From: Ochotona curzoniae
Taxonomy: Eukaryota > Chordata > Mammalia > Lagomorpha > Ochotonidae
DNA length: 64,000 bases
NCBI RefSeq assembly: GCF_017591425.1
Contig: NW_024467104.1
Coordinates: forward strand, 2,418,001-2,482,000
Direction: 5' to 3'
Positions 46,150-59,199 of the stretch are shown here, piece by piece. The notes under the pieces are model-generated. The model did no database searches and was not told the origin of the DNA. It saw nothing but the letters and a program-made list of their open reading frames with translations. The number at the start of each line of letters is the position of its first letter. Position 1 is the first letter of the stretch. The translations under genes were made by a program, and so were the position numbers.

Positions 46150-46835
46150 ATGATATGGACTGTGGTGGGTTTCAGGATAATGAAATTTTCAGCCTCTAAA
46201 AGCTGAGGGACAGACTCTTTCTGAGGTGAAAATTAGGCTTAAAATTCTGGATGTATTCATAGAGATTTTTTTTTTTCACAGAAATCTTGAACCCAGATGA
46301 TTCTCTTTGGACATCTCACACATTTCATGGAGCTGAGCGTTGACCTGTTTCTGGCTTAGAATTGGCATTTCTGTGAAGATAAGAGACATACAATTCTCAG
46401 ATTTGGAAGATTCAATGCTCACCTGGAACTGAAATCTCTCCTAATCGATGGTCATCCAGCTGCTGCTTGAGCCATTGTGGACAGTTCCACCTGTTTCTTC
46501 GTTCTGGGTCTGGGTTATTATTTCTTTTTGCATCTTCTACATACTGAGCAGATTTTTATGTCTTTCTCACACAACAGTTGCAATCTCTTCTCATGAAAGC
46601 CTTGTGGAAGTTGGAACATGCTGAAGCTGCTTTCCATGGTGATCAATACACATGGACACATCTTTGTTTTATATTGTGTTAATTGTCCAGGCAAGCAATT
46701 AAACTGCTTAGGTGATAGTATTAAGTAATGAATAAAAGTCTATCTTTTCATTTTGATCTTTATTACCCTAAGAGGTCATTCTATTCAAGATGGCATTTAA
46801 AATTTTAAAAATTATTTATAGCATCCTGATTGTAA
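46150..46835. other. Region upstream of OR9I1
   Basis: OR genes usually have a non-coding 5' exon spliced to the coding exon. A minus-strand pyrimidine run ending in AG ('tctgtccctcag') at about 46204-46215, some 60 bp before the ATG, is a candidate acceptor. No promoter could be identified. Confidence 0.3.
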
Positions 46836-46839
46836 ATGA

Positions 46840-47055
46840 TATGTGCAAATATGTGGTCTTGCCCTCTTTTAATTATGTGATCTTGGGCACGTTGCATAAT
46901 CCTGCTGTTCTTCTATTTCTTGTCTACAACAAACATGCTGGAAAAACATGTCTGTCTCACAGGGCTGTTTTGAGCATTAATTAATATCTGTAGAAGATGT
47001 AGAACAGTGATTGGCACCCAGAAAGAACTAATGTCAGTTATTATTATTGCTAGTG
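46840..47055 (+). repeat. MIR SINE
   Basis: 'aattatgtgatcttgggcacgttgcataa', 'cacagggctgttttgagcattaa' and 'agaacagtgattggcaccc' are in MIR core-to-3' order. Confidence 0.6.
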
Positions 47056-47059
47056 TTAT

Positions 47060-49185
47060 TTTCATGCATTTTAAAAGCATCTATTGACTTTCTAGTCTTA
47101 CAAGGAATGACTTTTCTTCATACAAATGGTTATATTGCTGTCTGAGTTCCTTTAAATAATATATTTACATATTTCAAAATTATGTATACACTATATATAT
47201 ATTTTTTTTTAATAATTGTGCCCAAATTTGGGCTCTCACTAAGAAAGATGAAAAAGAAATTTCCTGTTCTATCCTCTCTCCTTGCTTTTACCCCACTTAA
47301 AAAACACCTTCTGCCTTTTATCTCATTCATGGAGCAATGCTTTCTATTCTAGTCAAGTCTTTTGTACTTTTCTACAGGTTGATGGTAAATGATGTTTCCT
47401 GATTATGGTTACATAATTGTACACTAAAAGACTAAGCATTATGATTGGAACTACAGAAGGAGAAATGTAACTTAAGTGCTAGTGCCTGTAAGAGAAACTT
47501 CCAAGCATCAAGTCAAATGAATGCTCTTTTCTTGTACCCTACACTTGCTCAAAATAATTATGCTCACTTACTTTTATATTTGAGTCATAACAATTTTTGT
47601 ATTTCCTAAAATTTCTCATTGCCATATGGCATAAAATCTGAGTCACATCAGAATTCCACGTGCTTGCCACTGACCATTTTCCAAGTCTATTAGGATCCTC
47701 ATTAAAGTGGTTCAAATCCAAGTAGTTCTTGGGAGATTTTGCAAGGAAGCCAAGATTCATATTTCATTTCTCCAAAGGCTGCTCTACTCTTCTAGAACCT
47801 TCCACATATGATGTTTTATGAACCCCAGGTAATAACCAACTAATATATGACATTCATTTTATTTATATACCAGAAAAAGACTAGACATGTTGAACGATGG
47901 AGGATCCAGGAACTATTTCCCCACTGTTCCACTTGAGCCATTTTCCTGACATCTTTCTGGGATTACAATAGTTATTGGGAATATATTATTAATTCCCTTA
48001 GGTTTGAACTTGATAATTTAGAGTTCTTGAGTCTGTCATCAAGCCTATGAACATAAAGATTAAATTATTAAGAAATACTTCTTTGTAGCACAGTTAAGAA
48101 TTTTATTTTCTAAAGCAATCTGTGGATTGCCAGTTTTGAATAAAAATCTGCAGTAATCAAAACAGCTAATCGCCACTCTCCTTATACTTTTTTATACATT
48201 TTATTTTCATAAATATCTGGGATCGTCTCCTGTGAAACGAAGTGGTTGATGTTAATTTATATTATCTTTTTTTGGGGGTGGTGGTAGGAAAGTTGGCACT
48301 CAGAGGTTAATGATTTGTTCACAGATTAAAGAACTAGTCATTTGAAAGCCTGGAGATAGTAGACAGGTCACCTGATTTGCTGGGACTTGGCTGTCCTTTC
48401 CTCTAACATGAGCTGTAAGTCCAATGGAATCTAGCAGTAACAGGCTTCACATTTGCAAAGAGACCTCCAGTGAGCCTGAGTCACCATAAATAATTATGAT
48501 AGTTTTATCCATTACATTGGTAGAGAAGCAAGCAGCACACACCTTCATGAGTGTTGGTAGAAGTTGGTCGTGGGCCCAGGGCTCCCTCTATATCTAAGAA
48601 GGGTCTCTAGCGGGCTTCAGATATTGAAAAATCACTTAAAAGTATGCCCTAGGGCTTCCCATTTTACCCCACTCCAGAAGTAGAGTTTTGAAGTGAGTTA
48701 ACTTCTTTTGAAGGTCCTCTTGGGATGGTTCAGGCTCCACAGTTGCCATTTGTACGACAGCAATTGGAGGATCTTCCAAAGCTCACTCCCCTGCTTTTCC
48801 ACCTGCTTGGAAAGTGGTGAAACTGGATCATGTGATCCTAAAAAAAATTTTTTTGTCTCTCATAGTCCTTTAGTTGCTTGTCTAGGTCTATAGGCTAAAT
48901 GTGGGCTCTTAAAAGGATTTTCCTAATGTCAGTGATAATAGAAACATATGTGCTCTTTAGTTACCAATTATGGACTCTATAAAAGTATGCAGACACTATT
49001 TAAAGTGGATTATTGTCACTTAATCATGATGTATGGGATCTTAGGTCCATAGTTTCTGATAACTCATCATCATTCTTAAGGCAAGGCTTTTTTTCATATC
49101 ATTTAATTGTTTTCCTGCTTCCCCTTTTATCTCCACTCTTATTTCTTGTAGGTGATGTCCATTCCAATGTTTTAGAAACACATAT
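47060..49185. other. Intergenic sequence, nothing recognised
   Basis: AT-rich, no gene seen on either strand. T-rich and TA-rich patches at 47188-47215. Confidence 0.4.
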
Positions 49186-49186
49186 C

Positions 49187-49497
49187 CTGGGTCTGGGATT
49201 CAGCAGCCTAGAGGATAAAGTACTCGCCTTGCACGTGCCTGGATCCCATATGGGTGCTGGTTCTAATCCTGGTAGCCTTGCTTCCCATTCAGCTCCCTAC
49301 TTGTGGCCTGGGAAAGCAGGTGAGGATGGCCTAAAATTTTGGGGCTTAGCACCTGCATGGGAAATCCAGAAGAGGCTCTGGGCTCCTGGCTTCGGATTGG
49401 TTTAGCTCTGGCTGTTTCGACCGGTTGGGGAGTGAGTCAATGGATGGGAAATATTCCTCTCTGTATATCTGACTTTCCAATAAAAATAAAAAGATCT
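49187..49497 (+). mobile_element. Lagomorph C-type SINE (young form)
   Basis: 'gggattcagcagcctagaggataaagtactcgccttgcacgtgcc' type head, 'ggatcccatatgggtgctgg', 'ttgtggcctgggaaagcagg' and a 'caataaaaataaaaagatc' tail. Confidence 0.85.
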
Positions 49498-49499
49498 TT

Positions 49500-50860
49500 T
49501 AAAAAATATGTATCATTCTATATTTTTTTAGAAACACCTGCATCTTTAAAAATGTAATGACTTTTGTGTTTTTTAAACTTTACATGTATGGCGGTGCTAT
49601 GTTATTTTTATATATTTTCATATGTTATATTTTTGTGATTATAAAGTCTTGGTAAATCTAGTTACTTTTGATTCTGTTATGATTCTTGATATTCTTTTAG
49701 CATATTCTACTTATCCATTCTGCTGGAGACGTGGCATATATTATTTTATTTAGTCCCCTAAAGTGTGCTTTAAACTTCTGAGAGATTAAGTTATCTAACT
49801 CTACTTGGTTAAACTGGAAGTGAGGAGTTGCTTGATGACAACTTCTTTTTGCTATGGGTTTTCTTTTATTATCTCCTAACATTTTACTGCATGTTTATGA
49901 TTTATGGAATTCTTCTTACTTGTATAGCTTGGGAAAACCTGGAAAATTTCACTGTCTTTCTTAGCACCTAATTCTGAAATCACCACAGTCCATTTTCTGT
50001 CTTTCTCATAGCTGGATTCCAGAGGTCTCCTCTGTTTACCAACAAAATTGCTCAAGCTGCCTGATCAGAGCTTAGAAGCAGCTTGTTCAGGTGTGGGAAT
50101 AAGAGCACAAGATTTATGTCTCATGCATATCAAGCCTATCTTTCATGTTACCTGCAGCCTTCAAATTAGATACAGCAATGGTTATTCAATGGAATAGCAA
50201 AAACAAAGCTTAAAGCCAATAAGGAAATTGTCCAACTTGCTGTACATTTAAACAAGAACAGAATCAGTTTCTGGATCTAAGACTTTCTAATTTCTGTTCT
50301 CTTTCAAGCATGTTATGTTTCATTCTCAGAATAAGGGGATTAGTTTTTCTGCAGATCCTAGCACCAGACTGTTAAAAATCAAAGCATCCCTCTTCTAAGA
50401 CCGTTAGGCAAATTCCAAACTTCTTTGGGAGAAGAGAATTATGCTTGATTTGGAGTGATTTGGTCCATGTTTTTCTTCTTTTTCTTCTTCTTTTTATTAT
50501 TTGAGACAGACTTAATTTATGATGTATTCCTGGGAAGTCACTTAACCCATTAGAACCTGAATTTTCTCAATAAATACAGTAGTATCTTTAACCTAATGAA
50601 CTGGAGAGTTTTTTTTTTTTAATTTTGCTTTTTTTTTTTTTTGGAAAGGAAATTTATCAGGTATTTTCAGAGTAAAAATTTTCAGGATATAACTAATGGC
50701 ACCCAAGTTTGCATGGCCTGATTTCAGAAGGGTTTTGGGATAGTACCAGCTTAGGTTGAGCTGCAAGTAATAGGAAGCAGTACACTCCTTGAACCCAGAA
50801 AAACATTCCAAAAGGGTAAGCAAAGACTTACAACCAGTGAGCATCTTAAGGATCCCTACA
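49500..50860. other. Intergenic sequence with T-rich runs
   Basis: No gene. 50515-50590 has MIR-like words ('gggaagtcacttaaccc', 'gaacctgaattttctcaataaa'). T-runs at 50610-50642. Confidence 0.4.
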
Positions 50861-51162
50861 GGACCAGCGTCATGGCACAGCTAGCTGAATTGCTGTTTAC
50901 AATGCCAACATCCTATTTCAGAGCACCAGTTTGCTTCTGAACCAGGTTCCTTTTATTGCACCTAGGAAAGCAGCAGAATATGGATCAATGGATAGGACTC
51001 CTGTCTCTCTTATGGGAGAACCAGATGGAGTTCTAGGCTACTGGCTGCAGCCTATTCCAGCTTTGATCGCTGCAACCGTTATGGGAGTAAACCAATGGAT
51101 GGAAGATATCTCTTCCTCTTGCCATCCTCCCAGCAGTTTGTCTTTCAAATAAGTAAATGGTT
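50861..51162 (+). mobile_element. Old, diverged C-type SINE
   Basis: 'ggaccagcgtcatggcacagc' head, 'caacatcctatttcagagcaccag', 'ggagtaaaccaatggatggaagat' and a 'tctttcaaataagtaaat' tail. Much more diverged than neighbours. Confidence 0.7.
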
Positions 51163-51439
51163 TAAAAGGGATTATCTGGGGGCATAGGTGAATTAACATT
51201 AATATCTGTAATATGTTTTGATTGTGATGTGTAATGTAGAAGAACATGAAATTCTGGAGGAAATTTGGAATTCTGGAGATAAGAGATGCCTTACTCAGGA
51301 AAAATCCCATGGAAGATAGTCTCTCAAGTTTGTACTTACTTGGAAGTCTTCTTCCAAACTCTTCCTGCTTGCTTGAGTAGTTGAATCCTAAGGGCAGACA
51401 GAAGGAGCTCAACACAGCTAACTTTCCTCTTCTTACTGG

Positions 51440-51920
51440 GTTTGATCCTTCAAAATCTTGCTGACCTTTACTGAGCTCTCGCTCAGAGTCCGTAGATGCT
51501 AGGGATTACATTTCCTTTCCACCTAACACTAAGATTATGAAAAAGGAACGCTGATTTTTATTTTACAGCGGAGGAAATGGAGACGTAGAAGCATTTAGCA
51601 TTTTGCCTGAGGTTTACAAGTAGGAACAGAAGATGTTTAGGCTCTGTCCTATACCCTGGTGCCGGAGTGGGGATACTGAGCTAACATAACGTGGTGTTTT
51701 TCCCAACACTGGTAAACACTTATTGTAGCTAGGCTCTAAGAAACCAAGATTATAGGTTATGTACACACCATCTCACATAAACCTTAGAATACCTTTATGA
51801 AATAGGTATTGCCTTGTTCTAGAAATGGCCAAGATGCCAAGTTCACAAAACCAGTGGGTGAAAGAATCTGGCATCTACCTCATGTCTATTGCAAAGCCAG
51901 AGCTATACTTCATCTAACAT
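51440..51920. repeat. MIR/L2-like fragments
   Basis: 51460-51655 ('tttactgagctctcgctcagag', 'cagcggaggaaatggagacg') and 51720-51920 ('catctcacataaaccttagaatac', 'gaaataggtattgcc') follow the antisense MIR/L2 type 'decimal-alignment' 3' sequences. Highly diverged. Confidence 0.4.
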
Positions 51921-51924
51921 TACT

Positions 51925-53715
51925 CCCAGAACAATTATAGGAAGTACAGCAGTTTTTAGGGAAATCTCTCGTTAAAGCCCCCTCATAATCTATTCATATT
52001 TTCCAAAGTTTACCTGGTAACACATAAGCCCAAAGATATTGAAGTTGCAGATCTCAAAAAACAATTGCTTGAGTCTTGCCCATGTAGTTTGTGTTAGAAC
52101 CAAGATCCCTGTCTAGACATGGTCTTATCAGATGGTAATTTCTGACAACAAAGGTCAGATTCTCTGCCAAGTTTCACTTTTCCTAGTTTGTATGGACCCT
52201 GCTTCAAGGCCAATGTCTTTCCAAGGTTATCAGGGTGATAATTATTTCTTAATTATCTGGTGGAACAGTTAGATCAATCTTGGGTTTGGATTTAAGCAAA
52301 GCTAAGGTGGCTGAAACATTCTGTAGAAATCAGCTAGGAGTCCACAAATAGATGACTACAACTGACTGATTTAAGATTTCCTTCTTACTAACCAAACCAA
52401 CAGGACATTTAAAGGACTTTTGGGGGTGGTTCCGTGGGCTGGAAGCATTGAGCTCAAAAGTACTCCCTGAATCACATGTCAGCACCTGGGACAACCTCAA
52501 AACTCCTGGGAGAACACGCTCCAGTGAAGGCTCATTATCTCAACTTGTGCACACACCTGACAGGATAGAAGCAAGCCAGGTGGGATTTCATGGCACAAGC
52601 CTCGTTAGTCTCCAGGCTGTTCTGCAGGGAATGGACTCGTTCTTTGTCACTGGCACTCGTGCTCCTTCATCTGGTTACTCGCTGGAAATGTCAGTACTGG
52701 AACGAGATCTGAGGATACCTTCCGACATTTTCTTAGTCCTAACAGCAAGCCCTCTTTCAGAGGCTGAAAACAAGGGTGCTGTATGCACAAGGCTTCATAC
52801 TGATGAGTGGCTCAGGAGGGAATGATTCTGGGCTGGTCTAAGCACCATTTCCATCTCTACATACTTAGTAGCCATTAGCTCCATTTTTATGAGTGGCTTT
52901 CTCTGGCCACTCCAGCTCTCGTCCCTATCCTATTCTCTGAAGTCCACAATCTTTTTCTTAGAACAGCATCATTTGGTGTTTATCCCACTTGTCTTACATG
53001 TTCTTCATTATTATTTTGGGGCTTGGTCTCATTTCTCCTGTTACGAGCTGGGTTCCTGGAGAATGCACTTTGCTTCCTGCTCATGGCTGTGTCCTGCTTC
53101 GGTAGAACCATTGTGTCCTGGTCATTTTCAGCTGCTCATTATTACAGGAACAGAGCACATCCAGCAGGATGCACTTCAAAGAGGCCAGGTGCCACATTCA
53201 CAGCTTAGTGACATGGCTGGGAGAAAATCCTTTGACAACAAGCAAGCCTAGCATGCAGCCTAGCAGTGTAGGTTTCGCCACTGCAGGTGCCAAATGGTGC
53301 AAGAATATATTACAAAGAAGGGAGGCAGCAACAAATCAGAGCTTCTATCTTACAGTGAATTCTATCTCACAGTGCATTTCTGACAACATTATCGTTTCCT
53401 TTTCTTGAATAACAGTATGTGCGGTTTTGTATTCAGATGATTTCTTTAGTGGTTTAAAAGATACAGTAACAATTTGAGCAATGTAGAAGGAAAGAGGAAG
53501 ATATGCTGGCAATGAGAATATTCTGTTCAACACCACCTAGGGAACTTGTGGAAAGGAGTGACTGCATAGTGAGTTTTATTATTTTGCTTCTTTTGATAGT
53601 CCGGAGTTCTTTGGTGTAATCCACATTATTGTTACTGTTAGTACCAATATTAAATAGTCTCAGAAATATTGGGAAAACTTTTGGGAAGAGATGTATTTTT
53701 AAAAAAATAGTTTTG
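51925..53715. other. Intergenic sequence, mostly unassigned
   Basis: No gene. 52890-53160 may be a worn L2 piece. A hydrophobic open frame at 52889-53251 has no receptor motifs and I do not call it a gene. Confidence 0.4.
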
Positions 53716-53719
53716 ATTT

Positions 53720-54030
53720 TTAAAAAGACATTTATTTTTATTTGAAAGGTAAATTTCGCACAGAGAGGAGAGATAGAGTCTTCCATCTGCTGGTTCACTC
53801 CTCAAATGGCTGCAATGGACAAGATGAACTGATTGGAAGCCAGGGAGCGGGAGCTTCTTCCTGGTCTCCCAACATGGACTTAGAGGCCCAGGCACTTGGG
53901 CTGTTCTCTTCTGCTTTCCCAGGTCATCAGCACAGACCTGGATCTGAAGTGCAGCAGTTGGAACATGAGCTGGCACCCTTATGAGTTGCTGGCGCCACAT
54001 GGTGAAGGATTAGCCTGAAATGCTATTGCA
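53720..54030 (-). mobile_element. C-type SINE, minus strand
   Basis: Antisense landmarks: 'atttatttttatttgaaaggtaaatttcgcacagagagg', 'catctgctggttcactcctcaaatggctgc', 'ctttcccaggtcatcagc'. Head-to-head with the next SINE. Confidence 0.8.
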
Positions 54031-54079
54031 CTTACACTGCTAAGAGATATTCCTTACGTTAGATTTCATAAGACTGACC

Positions 54080-54396
54080 AGGACTGACATTGTGGTGGTA
54101 TATGCTAATCTTCCCCCTGTAACATCTGCATCTCATATGCACCTGTTTGTTTCCTGGTTGCTCCACTTCCAATCCAACTCTCTGCTTATGGCCTGGAATG
54201 GTAGTGGAGGATGGTTCAAGTCCTTGGGCCCCTGTGCTCACGTTGGGAGACCATGGAAGAAGCTCCTGGTTCCTGGTTTCGGTTCAGCACAGCTTTGGCT
54301 GTTGCAGTCATCTGGGGAGCAAACCAGCAGATGGAAGATCTCTGTCTCTCCTTCTCTCTGTAAATCCACCTTTCAAATAAAAATAAATCTTTAAAA
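54080..54396 (+). mobile_element. C-type SINE, plus strand
   Basis: 'gctccacttccaatccaactctctgc', 'gcagtcatctggggagc', 'aaaccagcagatggaagatc' and a 'tttcaaataaaaataaatc' tail. About 50 bp from the oppositely oriented copy at 53720-54030. Confidence 0.82.
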
Positions 54397-54399
54397 AGT

Positions 54400-55145
54400 G
54401 ACAAGTGAGAGAGGTTTTTGAGTAAGGGTTCTCCTGTTGGAGCATGCACAGAGGAAATCTGCAAGGAAGTGAGTGATGTGAGAAATAGGGAACAAAAGGC
54501 ACAGTTTCAGCTGGAGCTTAGCTTGGTCTGCACTGTAGGATGTCCCCAAGGGATGGGGATGTGGCTTCCTGGGAATTTCTGGAGAACATGTATCCCTTAG
54601 TGAAGGATATAGCTGTGAGCTGTTAGCACAGCAGCTGCAGGTGGGTGTACTGATCTGGTAACTAGGATACCTAAACTTGTTCTTTTTTTCTCCCCGATAG
54701 ACTTTTGAATATTTATAGCTGAGTCTTCTGATTCCACTATGTGAATGGAAATAGCCAAGAGGGAGGTTAAGGGGTGCAGCAAGAAAGACTGTGATTTAAT
54801 GAGAGCATTGGAATTCCTGGAGTAAATAATACATGAAGACACCCAGATCCATTGTTTTTAGTTACAAAGACTGATACGTTTAACTTTTTGGGGGGCTTCT
54901 GATAATCTCAGCTAAATAATGCCCTAATACCAATTATGGGGTATTTTACTGTTTTAAATCTCTACATTGTCACTGGAATATACAGACAAATCTGTGTCAG
55001 ACTGTAGAAAATGAGTATCACTAAATGTCATGAGAAGAGAGCCACTTTAAGCATCTTTGCTTGGGGATGTATTAGAGAAATAATATTACTGAAAAGGAAA
55101 TATTTCAGTACTTACAACAGAAAGGGTAAAAGGATGAGGTAGTTA
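54400..55145. other. Intergenic sequence, nothing recognised
   Basis: No gene or named repeat. Confidence 0.4.
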
Positions 55146-55149
55146 CGAA

Positions 55150-55660
55150 AGCTGGAAAAAACAGGATATAGTATGGAGAGGACAGTCAACCTACCTGACA
55201 TAAAAGCTTTCTACAAAGTTCTAGTAATTGAACCAATGCTTTTCAGACATAAAAAAACTGGCAGATCTATCAGCAGGAAAAATTGCAAAGCTTAGAAGCC
55301 TATTAAAGTGTGCAGGAGATGCTGATGTATAATAAAGCCAGTAGTTTACAACACCGGGAAAAGAAAGTTTAATGAACCCCTGAGAATAAAATCATGGGTT
55401 AAATACTTGGAGAAATTTGAATGGTGTCTTATAGCTTACATAAAAGCGAATTTCAGATGTGTCCAATGTTACAAAGGATATTTAGGTCATCTTTGTCATT
55501 TTTCCATCTCTTAGGGTGGAAATATACTTTTTGAAACTTTAAACACAGAAAGAAACCATAAATGTCATATATGCTTGCCTACGTAAAATGCTACAAATTC
55601 CATGTGTCAAAAATGTTGTGTAAAACTATACAATGTATACTGAAGGCTATTTCCGATACA
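55150..55660 (+). mobile_element. Old LINE-1 ORF2 fragment
   Basis: 'acctgacataaaagctttctacaaagttctagtaattg' and 'caggaaaaattgcaaagc' follow the C-terminal ORF2 order of old L1s, with heavy decay. Confidence 0.45.
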
Positions 55661-55709
55661 GAAGACAAATCCCAATTGATGCACCTCCCAGCATCCCAAT
55701 TTTATTCCA

Positions 55710-56150
55710 TTGTCCTTTTCTAGCACTCCTTGCTGCATAACTTAGGTTATGCTGGAGATAGAAATAACAAAAATCTCAGTGGTTCCATTCACTTGAGATT
55801 TATTTCTTGCTCCTGGCACAGGGCTCTTACAGGTTTACTTAATAGAGCAGCTCAGGGACCCAGGCTTGCCAATGGTCCATTCAGCATCACAATAGTACTG
55901 ATTGGCTCAAAGTCATAGAGTCATATTAAACCAAGGGACCATGTAGTATTCTCTCTCTCTGTGATGTAGAATACTGATTTTATTTCTGCCAAGTCCTACA
56001 TCTTGGGACTCTCACTCCCACAGAAGCCTTCCAAATGTCTCCCTGCTTTTACTTCCCCTACAATCAATTTTCTAATATGGAAAATCAGCACCAAATTCTA
56101 CAATTTCCATATTAAATAGTTTCCATGGCTTCCTATCACATTTAGGAACA
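55710..56150. repeat. Ancient interspersed repeat, unclassified
   Basis: 'aaaaatctcagtggttccattcacttgagatttatttcttgctcc' type wording resembles old antisense LTR/DNA-element sequence I recall ('atctcagtggcttaaaac...tttatttctcgctc'), but I cannot name it. 56040-56150 unassigned. Confidence 0.3.
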
Positions 56151-56159
56151 AATGTCACT

Positions 56160-56470
56160 TCTTTGTTTTTTAAAGGGAGAGAGAGAGAGAGAGAGAACGA
56201 GAATAAATATGACTGTTTTCATCGGCTATTTCTCTTCCCAAATGCCAGCAACAGCCAGGTAGGACTAGACTGTGCTGAGAGTAAGGAGCCAGATACTAAG
56301 CTCAGATCTCCTACATAGGTGACGAGGACTCAGGTACTTGTGCTATCACCTGCTTACCTCCCAGGGGTGCATTGGCAGAGAGCAGGGATCTGGAGGTGGA
56401 GTGGGAAAGTGAGCCAGGCCCTTGCATAGGGGAGGTGGGGATGTTAACTGCTTGACCAAATGCTGCCCCC
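56160..56470 (-). mobile_element. Old C-type SINE, minus strand
   Basis: GA-rich tail complement at 56176-56197, 'cttcccaaatgccagcaacagcc', 'gtaaggagccag', and 'gttaactgcttgaccaaatgctgccccc' at the head end. Confidence 0.65.
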
Positions 56471-56714
56471 CAAGCTTGACTATTTTTCTTCACTGTTTCT
56501 CCATCTGTCCCCACAGAGATCAGCAAATCTGCCTCAGGGTGTTGGCTTGCTGTTCCCCATGTCTGAAATGCTTTTCAGATGAAGGGTACTTTATGGCTTC
56601 CTTCCATGCAGATGTTGAAATCAGCACTGCATCAGAGAGGTTTTTTTTTCTGACCTCCAGGAATTCCCTTTCGCTACTGCTACCCTAACAATTTGTATCA
56701 CATCAGTTTTCTAT

Positions 56715-56860
56715 TTATTGTGACACAAATCTCTGTCTATTGGAAAGTAAACTCTATGGGAACAGGAATTTTGTCTTGTTCATTGTCACACCTCCAATGC
56801 CTAGGGCATTTCTTAGAATGTATCAGACATGTAGGACACATATATTAAACAGGTGCGAGA
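56715..56860 (+). repeat. LINE-2 3'-end fragment
   Basis: 'ggaaagtaaactctatgggaacaggaattttgtcttgttcattg' followed by 'caatgcctagggcatttcttagaatg' is in L2 3'-end order. Confidence 0.5.
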
Positions 56861-57261
56861 CCACTCAGATTCAGAGAAAAATCAAAACCCCCATAGAAAA
56901 AACAGGCAAAAGCTAAGAATGTTTAATTTATTAAAGAAATAAATATGTCTAAACACATGCAGGAATTTTAATGTCATAGGATGTAAAAATTATAAATTTA
57001 TGTCACTGTGTTTGTCTTCAGAATCATCAATTATTTAAAAGAAAAGTGAATTATTGCTTATTAATAAATGTGCTGGGAAGCCAACACTTTCATGTATAGC
57101 AGAGTGCTGGAGGAATGTCCTGAGTCAGTTTACTAATTTTTATGAAAGTTCTTAGAAATTAAGATGCCCTTTTCCCTACAATTCAACCTTTTAGAAATGA
57201 CACTAAAGAAATAATAACATAAAGACAAGCCATCATGATCTTTTATTTTCTAATAAAAATT

Positions 57262-57560
57262 CAGAATATCACAGTGGTATGGTCGCTCAATAGGCTAAGC
57301 ATCTGAATCCTGTATCGGTACCAGTTCTAGTCCCAGCTTCTCCTCTTCTGATCCAACTCCTTGCTTATGGACTGGGATGGGAGCGGAGGATAGTTCAAGT
57401 CTTTGGGCCCCCGCACCCATGTGGGAGACCCAAAAAGAAGCTCTTGGCTCCTGGATTTGGACTGGCTTAGCTCCAGCCATTGCAGCCATTTAAATGAACC
57501 AGGGGATGGAAGATCTTTCTCATTTCTCTCTTTCTCTTTCAAATAAAAATGAAGAAATTA
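57262..57560 (+). mobile_element. C-type SINE
   Basis: 'ccagttctagtcccagcttctcctcttctgatccaactcc', 'tgggcccccgcacccatgtgggagacc', 'ggggatggaagatctttctc' and a 'tttcaaataaaaatgaag' tail. Confidence 0.8.
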
Positions 57561-57604
57561 GAAAAAAATCATAATATCAAAATATCTCAAATTATTTAGG
57601 TATA

Positions 57605-57730
57605 GTAAATATTTTGTAAAGATTTATGTAAAAGGGAAGGAGAAAACAAAAGCAGAGCATCTAGGGCTCAAGCCAGCACTCCAACACATGGTGTGGTTGC
57701 CCCACGTTGTGGCTTGACCTCATGTACCAC
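57605..57730 (-). mobile_element. C-type SINE remnant, minus strand, internally deleted
   Basis: A-rich/GA-rich tail complement followed at once by head-like words ('ggtgctgtggtacatgagg' on the minus strand). Too short for a full copy. 57730-58160 is unassigned. Confidence 0.3.
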
Positions 57731-58164
57731 AGCACCTCCCTGCTGTAAGTAAGGTGCTTTGGATGTGAGAGATCTCAGATTCAAATGCTGTAAGACTCTC
57801 CCACCACAAACATTTGTTATCAGTTCCCGAATGCTGCATAAGTGGAATTCAGGAAGCTGGGGGATTTCTCCTGAGAGAAGGGATTCCAACTCAGATCTCT
57901 AGAGTACTGAAGGTGTGAGCTGTGCTGAGCCGACCCAAGGGGGAGTGGACCTGCAGAGCATCCATCCTAAAGGAAGGAGGAGTGTTGTTGGTGGGCGTGT
58001 TTCCACAAGTGGAGATAGTGCTGACGTGTTGGTATCAGACAAGGCAAAACATTTCTGGGTGGATACATTTTCTTTACCACACGTGCAGATACAAAACACA
58101 TGTCTTCATTAATATGTCTTCTAACTAAATGTTAAAATTCCCTATCTGTCAAAGACTACAAGTA

Positions 58165-58300
58165 GTTTGATTCCTATCACCCTTGTGGGGACATCTGGAT
58201 AGAGTTTCTGGCTCCCAAGTTTCAATCAGCCCCAACCTTGGTTACCAGCAATGGGAGTTCTTTGTGTCTCTCCATTTCTCAAAGGAATCAGTCACCATCA
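58165..58300 (+). mobile_element. C-type SINE remnant
   Basis: 'cccttgtggggacatctggatagagtttctggctccc' type order matches the middle of a worn C-SINE. No tail. Confidence 0.35.
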
Positions 58301-58634
58301 TTATCGGTGATCTGTCTTTTACCTATTTAAACCTATCTCCTGTCCCTCTCTATGTATAATGCTTATGTATCATATTTACATAAAGTTGTAACATTGTATA
58401 AAAGTGGTTTCTGTAACTATTATATATATTACATAAGCAGAACTTTTTTGTGGGTATCTCTCTTCTACTTGAGATCTTTTAGAATTTTCACATTTCATAG
58501 TATTTGGGGAGGTGTCTGTGGCCTTTAGGTGCTTGTTAGCTTGAACAAGTGTGTGTGTGATTCTTTGAAGAAGGCAGTCACCAATTTTTGGCCAATTCCC
58601 AGTGTTTTTCTTTTCTTGTGGTCTCATATAGTTT

Positions 58635-58970
58635 TTTTTAAAGGATTAATTTATTATTTTCATAGGGAAGTCAGATTTACAGAAAGAAGGAGAGACAGAA
58701 AGAAAGATCTCCCATCCACTGGTTCACTTCCCAGAGGGTCACAATGGTTGGAGCTGAGCTCCTATCCAAAGTCAGGAACCCTCCTCAGGGTCTCCCACAT
58801 GGGTGCAGGGTCACAAGGCTTTGGGCTGCCCTGAACTGCTTTCCCAGGCCACAAGCAGGGAGCTGGATGGAAAGTGGGGTTGCTGGTATTAGAACCAGCA
58901 CCCATATGGGATCCCAGCACATTCAAAGGTGAGAACTTTATCTGCTAGGCCACCATGCCAGGCCCCTGAG
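58635..58970 (-). mobile_element. Young C-type SINE, minus strand, full length
   Basis: The minus strand begins 'ggggcctggcatggtggcctagcagataaag' type head, with the 'gggatcccatatgggtgc' complement and a T-rich plus-strand tail. Flanked by exact tcatatagtttt at 58623-58634 and 58971-58982. Confidence 0.92.
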
Positions 58971-59199
58971 TCATATAGTTTTAGGATACAAACTTTCAGA
59001 GTGTAGTGTTCAGTGATCCCAGCATTGATGAACTGCCCAATGAGGGGGTCTAACACTTTCCAGAATAGTTCCCTGGGGTAGGTCACTGCCACTCAAATAA
59101 AATTATGCTAGTTTATCTTATTACCTTAAATGTAAATCCAACACATCTACTTCAATATCTATTTAGAAAAATATGGAGTGTGTATGGAAACAATCTGGA

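Noticed and set aside
52889..53251. Hydrophobic 120-codon frame resembling a membrane-receptor fragment
   Set aside because: No DRY, NPxxY or other OR motifs could be placed; composition and wording fit a worn L2 fragment better.
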